Shown here in pieces: positions 61,661 through 64,000 of a stretch of DNA of 64,000 bases. This stretch comes from Atlantibacter sp032062175. Its GTDB lineage: Bacteria > Pseudomonadota > Gammaproteobacteria > Enterobacterales > Enterobacteriaceae. Where the stretch lies: assembly GCF_032062175.1 (NCBI RefSeq), contig NZ_DAMBQK010000003.1, positions 124,001 through 188,000 of the forward strand, given 5' to 3'. Positions within the stretch are counted from its first letter, which is position 1, and every line of letters begins with the position of its first letter. A model generated the notes under the pieces. The model made no database searches and was not told the origin of the DNA. It was given only the letters and a program-made list of their open reading frames with translations. The translations under genes were made by a program, and so were the position numbers.

Positions 61661-61817
61661 CCGCTTACGCTTGTTAACATTATTAATCCGTCCATACTCA
61701 GCCTTCCTGCCGCACCAGGAACCAGTCCTACCATTTGGTCCTATTATTGAAACAATAAAAAGTGCGATACGCACGCGCCAGACAATCCCTCTAGCCCTCT
61801 TGATGAGGGCTTTTTTT
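61661..61817 (+). ncRNA. Structured RNA unit 2 of a tandem pair
   Basis: About 157 bases. Repeats the 18-base box exactly (61661-61678), the 23-base spacer length, hairpin TTCCTG-N6-CAGGAA (61704-61721), a second hairpin GTGCG-ATA-CGCAC (61762-61774) whose stem sequence differs from unit 1 but pairs equally well, and a terminator GCCCTC-N5-GAGGGC with seven T. The conserved structure with changed stem bases suggests a functional RNA. Confidence 0.6.
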
Positions 61818-61976
61818 CACTTCCAGCCATCACAAATAATCCTGCAAAACATCCGTTTGAGCAGGAGCAACGATTTCTGCCTTTCAGGGATGAAATCATT
61901 CCCGACTACTGGTTTCTGAGCCATACTTTCAACAACACATCTTCCCTTTTTGGATTGTCCAACAGAGGAGGAATGT

Positions 61977-62180
61977 ATGCAGGTAGTGAGTAAAAAGTGT
62001 GTTGTATCTTCCCGGGATTTAGATTTTCTTGCCTACAGCTTTGCCCGGATGCGTTTCCATGGTCGACATCTGTGTACTAATGCTATAACCGGTAATATGG
62101 ATGAAGACTGCAGGATGTGGTTTCTGAAGCGTTATGACTTTTACTTTGAACAGCTAAATGAAAAGGAGCTGACTGAGTAA
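61977..62180 (+). CDS. Unrecognised 67-residue protein, opposite strand
   Basis: ATG at 61977, preferred over the in-frame ATG at 61950 because GAGGAGG lies seven bases before it. Compact protein with Cys and aromatic residues (DLDFLAYSFARMRFHGRHLC, then RYDFYFEQLNEKELTE). It lies downstream of the RNA units on the same strand and opposite to the lysis genes. No family recognised. Confidence 0.6.
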   Translation: MQVVSKKCVVSSRDLDFLAYSFARMRFHGRHLCTNAITGNMDEDCRMWFLKRYDFYFEQLNEKELTE

Positions 62181-62218
62181 CCATAAGCCGGGTGGCAATA
62201 GCTGCCCGGCGTACTGTT

Positions 62219-62458
62219 TTAAAGCAACGCGTTATACCAGGCCTGCCAGCGGTACTTGTCGAGTCGCAGCTGGCGCAGGCATTCTGCCGTTTCGATATCC
62301 GCCTGCAGGTCTGCGTCGCTGTCTGCACCAGCATTACTTGCCCTGCACGGTTCCTGCATCAAATCCGCTGATGGAGTTGGCAGCGTCGATGGCACGCTGG
62401 CGCAGCCGCACAGACTCATTATCAAAATCACACCTGGTACGGTCTGGAGACTGAACAT
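62219..62458 (-). CDS. Rz1-like outer-membrane spanin, embedded in Rz
   Basis: 79 residues with a lipobox-type signal sequence ending MSLCGC; the mature lipoprotein is Pro/Ser-rich at first (SVPSTLPTPSADL). Its first half overlaps the 3' end of the Rz gene in another frame, the classical Rz/Rz1 arrangement. It forms the outer half of the spanin complex that fuses membranes at lysis. Confidence 0.8.
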   Translation of the reverse strand: MFSLQTVPGVILIMSLCGCASVPSTLPTPSADLMQEPCRASNAGADSDADLQADIETAECLRQLRLDKYRWQAWYNALL

Positions 62459-62684
62459 ATTTCACCACGTCGCGGGTTATTGTTTTGTAGATAACCTTCC
62501 CTTCGGCGGTAGCCGTAGCGGCTTTATTCTCTACCGGCTGGATGGCTCTCTCGGCCTTTTGCTTTTTGTCCGCCGCCAGTGCGTTGATATGGTCGGCGTG
62601 GGCATTCCATCCAGAACGCCATGAAATCAGCGCGGTGGCGGAGATTGCGACCACCAGCACCAGAAGTACAAATCGCAGCTTCAT
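62334..62684 (-). CDS. Rz-like inner-membrane spanin
   Basis: 116 residues: an N-terminal signal-anchor helix (VLLVLVVAISATALISW), then a periplasmic, charged, coiled-coil part (DKKQKAERAIQPVENKAATA) and a C-terminal stretch for Rz1 contact. Overlaps the endolysin stop by four bases. Acts after endolysin to disrupt the outer membrane. Confidence 0.85.
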   Translation of the reverse strand: MKLRFVLLVLVVAISATALISWRSGWNAHADHINALAADKKQKAERAIQPVENKAATATAEGKVIYKTITRDVVKYVQSPDRTRCDFDNESVRLRQRAIDAANSISGFDAGTVQGK

Positions 62685-63307
62685 ACCAGCGCACTCCGCG
62701 CCCGGTTGTAACGCTGTCGACGGTCTTCAAGCCCGTTTTGTCCGCCGTTAATGATTTGCGTGACGCGGGCCAGGTCGCCGGAGTAAAGCAAACAACCGCT
62801 GGTTGAGTAGAACCATGCCGCCGAACGCGCCGCGTTGCGGTCCTGCTCAAGCAGTTCCGGGCTGGTAACCAGATCGAGTTTTAGCGCGGTACCGCATTTG
62901 GTGTAATTTGCCTGCCCGGTGATCTGAATCAGGCCGCGACCGCGATACTTCCAGCCATCACCCGGGGCTTTGTTGCCCAGGCGTTTGCTGTACACAAGAT
63001 TGGCGATGGCGCGCTGCCGTTCCAGTGGCAGCACCTTTTCATACGAGCGACGGCCCAGCGCGTTTGCCTGGTCCTGTGTGAGCCGCCCGGCGCGGACGAA
63101 ATTCGCCAGGCCTGCCACGCTGTAATTCATGCTTTCCACCAGCCGGGAAAAACTCACGGACTCATGCCCCGTCTGGGCGATAAACATCGCCTGGTCTGCT
63201 GGCGCGGTGATGCCGAATTCTTTCATGGCCGCATCGATGTGCGGAAACCAGCGCGCAGATAATCCGGCGCTTATACCAGCCGCCAGCTGAAATTGTGATT
63301 GCTTCAT
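62681..63307 (-). CDS. Endolysin, GH19 (chitinase-like) family
   Basis: 208 residues. Catalytic Glu in AQTGHESVSFSRL, the Tyr/Gly-rich YRGRGLIQITGQANY substrate loop and the C-terminal VTQIINGGQNGLEDR are the GH19 phage-lysozyme signature. No signal peptide, so release depends on the holin. It cleaves the peptidoglycan glycan chain at lysis. Coupled by four-base overlaps to the holin gene before it and Rz after it. Confidence 0.93.
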   Translation of the reverse strand: MKQSQFQLAAGISAGLSARWFPHIDAAMKEFGITAPADQAMFIAQTGHESVSFSRLVESMNYSVAGLANFVRAGRLTQDQANALGRRSYEKVLPLERQRAIANLVYSKRLGNKAPGDGWKYRGRGLIQITGQANYTKCGTALKLDLVTSPELLEQDRNAARSAAWFYSTSGCLLYSGDLARVTQIINGGQNGLEDRRQRYNRARSALV

Positions 63308-63588
63308 TCAGACCTCAGGACATAGAAGAGCCGCGCCACATTACCCCGTGCCCTGAACACGGCGGCGCAGATAATCAGGTTGATTGTCACGGTTGCCCAG
63401 TGGGTATGCAGGTAGGAGTCAAACAGGTACCGGAACGGCACCGACGCATACGCCAGAATTATCAGGTAGGCCAGCCATGACGCCCATGGATTGTGTTTCC
63501 CGCCAGGCTTACGGAACATCATCAGGCGCAGAACAATGGCGGCACAGGCCACCACGTTTGTCAGCACCAGCGGATCGTTAATTACCAT
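63304..63588 (-). CDS. Holin-like three-TM protein
   Basis: 94 residues with three hydrophobic helices (about 8-22, 38-53 and 66-80) and a basic C-terminus (RARGNVARLFYVLRSE). Matches the small 3-TM holin/antiholin proteins of enterobacterial phages. Overlaps endolysin by four bases and the next holin gene by 11 bases. Holin or antiholin role not decided. Confidence 0.75.
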   Translation of the reverse strand: MVINDPLVLTNVVACAAIVLRLMMFRKPGGKHNPWASWLAYLIILAYASVPFRYLFDSYLHTHWATVTINLIICAAVFRARGNVARLFYVLRSE

Positions 63589-63955
63589 TAGCTCCCCCTC
63601 TCCAGCGTGCCAGCAGCTTTAGCGGGTCCTGTTCACTGAAAAATGTCAGTGTCTTGATTGCCACGGCAGACAGCATTACCGCGCCGAGCGCGTCCAGCGG
63701 TTTATCGGCATAGCCGGTTATGCTCGCCAGCCACGAACCCACCAGCCCGGAGCCATACACGCCAGCAAAATACGACACAACGAAATACGCAGAACGGCGG
63801 AAAATCGTCAGGTCGGCAGCGGTGGCCACGTAGAACACGGCCCCGGCAAACGCGCCGAACACAACGCCGTAATCAGTGCCGGTAAGCAGTCCATAAATGC
63901 TGGCGCCGGTCAGCGCGCTACCTGCGGCTGCGGTACCGGAAAAAGGTTCGGACAT
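63578..63955 (-). CDS. Holin family protein
   Basis: 125 residues, Gly/Ala-rich, three to four hydrophobic helices (GLLTGTDYGVVFGAFAGAVF, VVSYFAGVYGSGLVGSWLA as read, and AVMLSAVAIKTLTFF) and a basic C-terminus. The first gene of the lysis cassette in the window. It forms lesions in the inner membrane that release the endolysin. Confidence 0.8.
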   Translation of the reverse strand: MSEPFSGTAAAGSALTGASIYGLLTGTDYGVVFGAFAGAVFYVATAADLTIFRRSAYFVVSYFAGVYGSGLVGSWLASITGYADKPLDALGAVMLSAVAIKTLTFFSEQDPLKLLARWRGGANGN

Positions 63956-64000
63956 TACGCCCCCTCGTTAGTGGTGAGTCCTCTCAGGAATGAGGGGAAA

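Larger units (their letters stand above)
32898..64000. mobile_element. Siphovirus-type prophage, left 31 kb
   Basis: From the tRNA-derived attachment site to the window end. Contains a full late region (lysis, packaging, head, lambda-like tail tip) transcribed right to left, plus cargo genes. Integrase, repressor, replication and the second attachment site are not in the window. No late gene in view is visibly broken, so the phage could be functional. Confidence 0.92.

Noticed and set aside
61464..61919. Open frames on both strands inside the tandem RNA units
   Set aside because: They cross terminators and hairpins conserved between the two units and have no ribosome sites.
1..64000. CRISPR array
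   Set aside because: No series of regularly spaced direct repeats found; the only spaced repeats are the two RNA units and the citC-citA pair.

Overview
The window comes from the chromosome of a member of the Enterobacteriaceae. It carries norVW, a citrate-fermentation cluster in the E. coli-type order (citAB divergent from citCDEFXG-citT) and a prophage attached to a tRNA-Arg(UCU) gene. The predicted proteins look like close relatives of the E. coli ones but are not identical, so Citrobacter, Enterobacter, Kosakonia, Klebsiella or a neighbour all fit. The genus cannot be settled from this sequence alone.

Layout. (1) 1-5884: five co-directional genes, starting with the 3' part of a HerA/DUF87-type ATPase and ending with a large Hsp70-like (ASKHA) ATPase; the three genes between them are unrecognised. 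(2) 6014-6246 and 17877-17995: the two halves of a hok/sok toxin-antitoxin locus. They are separated by an 11.6-kb block (6247-17876) whose outer edges are both IS3-family (IS150-like) terminal sequences. (3) Inside that block: vapBC, an IS30-family element, a type II CBASS anti-phage locus, and IS903-like and IS150-like remnants. The CBASS locus holds an HNH-SAVED effector cap5, a CD-NTase, the E1/E2 protein cap2, the JAMM protease cap3, and a fourth, IS-truncated membrane gene. Between cap5 and the CD-NTase sits a separate AT-rich two-gene unit: a single-domain diadenylate-cyclase-like (DisA_N/DAC) protein translationally coupled to a two-TM beta-domain (Cap15/2TM-beta) membrane protein. I regard this as the most likely novel system in the window.

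(4) 18111-20864: norW and norV, with a sigma-54-type promoter and three GT-N7-AC NorR sites, but no norR beside them. (5) 20883-21740: an EamA transporter. (6) 21897-31257: citT, citG, citX, citF, citE, citD and citC on the minus strand, and the divergent citA-citB two-component system that should control them. (7) 31252-32568: a PAS-PAS-GGDEF diguanylate cyclase.

(8) 32898 to the window end: a siphovirus-type prophage. Its left end is a duplicated 3' fragment of the tRNA-Arg gene. Late genes run right to left: holins, endolysin, Rz/Rz1, terminases, DUF1073-type portal, head genes, capsid, tail genes and a tail fibre with an S74 chaperone domain. Cargo-type genes sit between them, several on the opposite strand, with a cold-shock protein near the left end and two tandem structured non-coding RNA units at 61440-61817. 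The integrase, repressor and early genes lie beyond the right edge.
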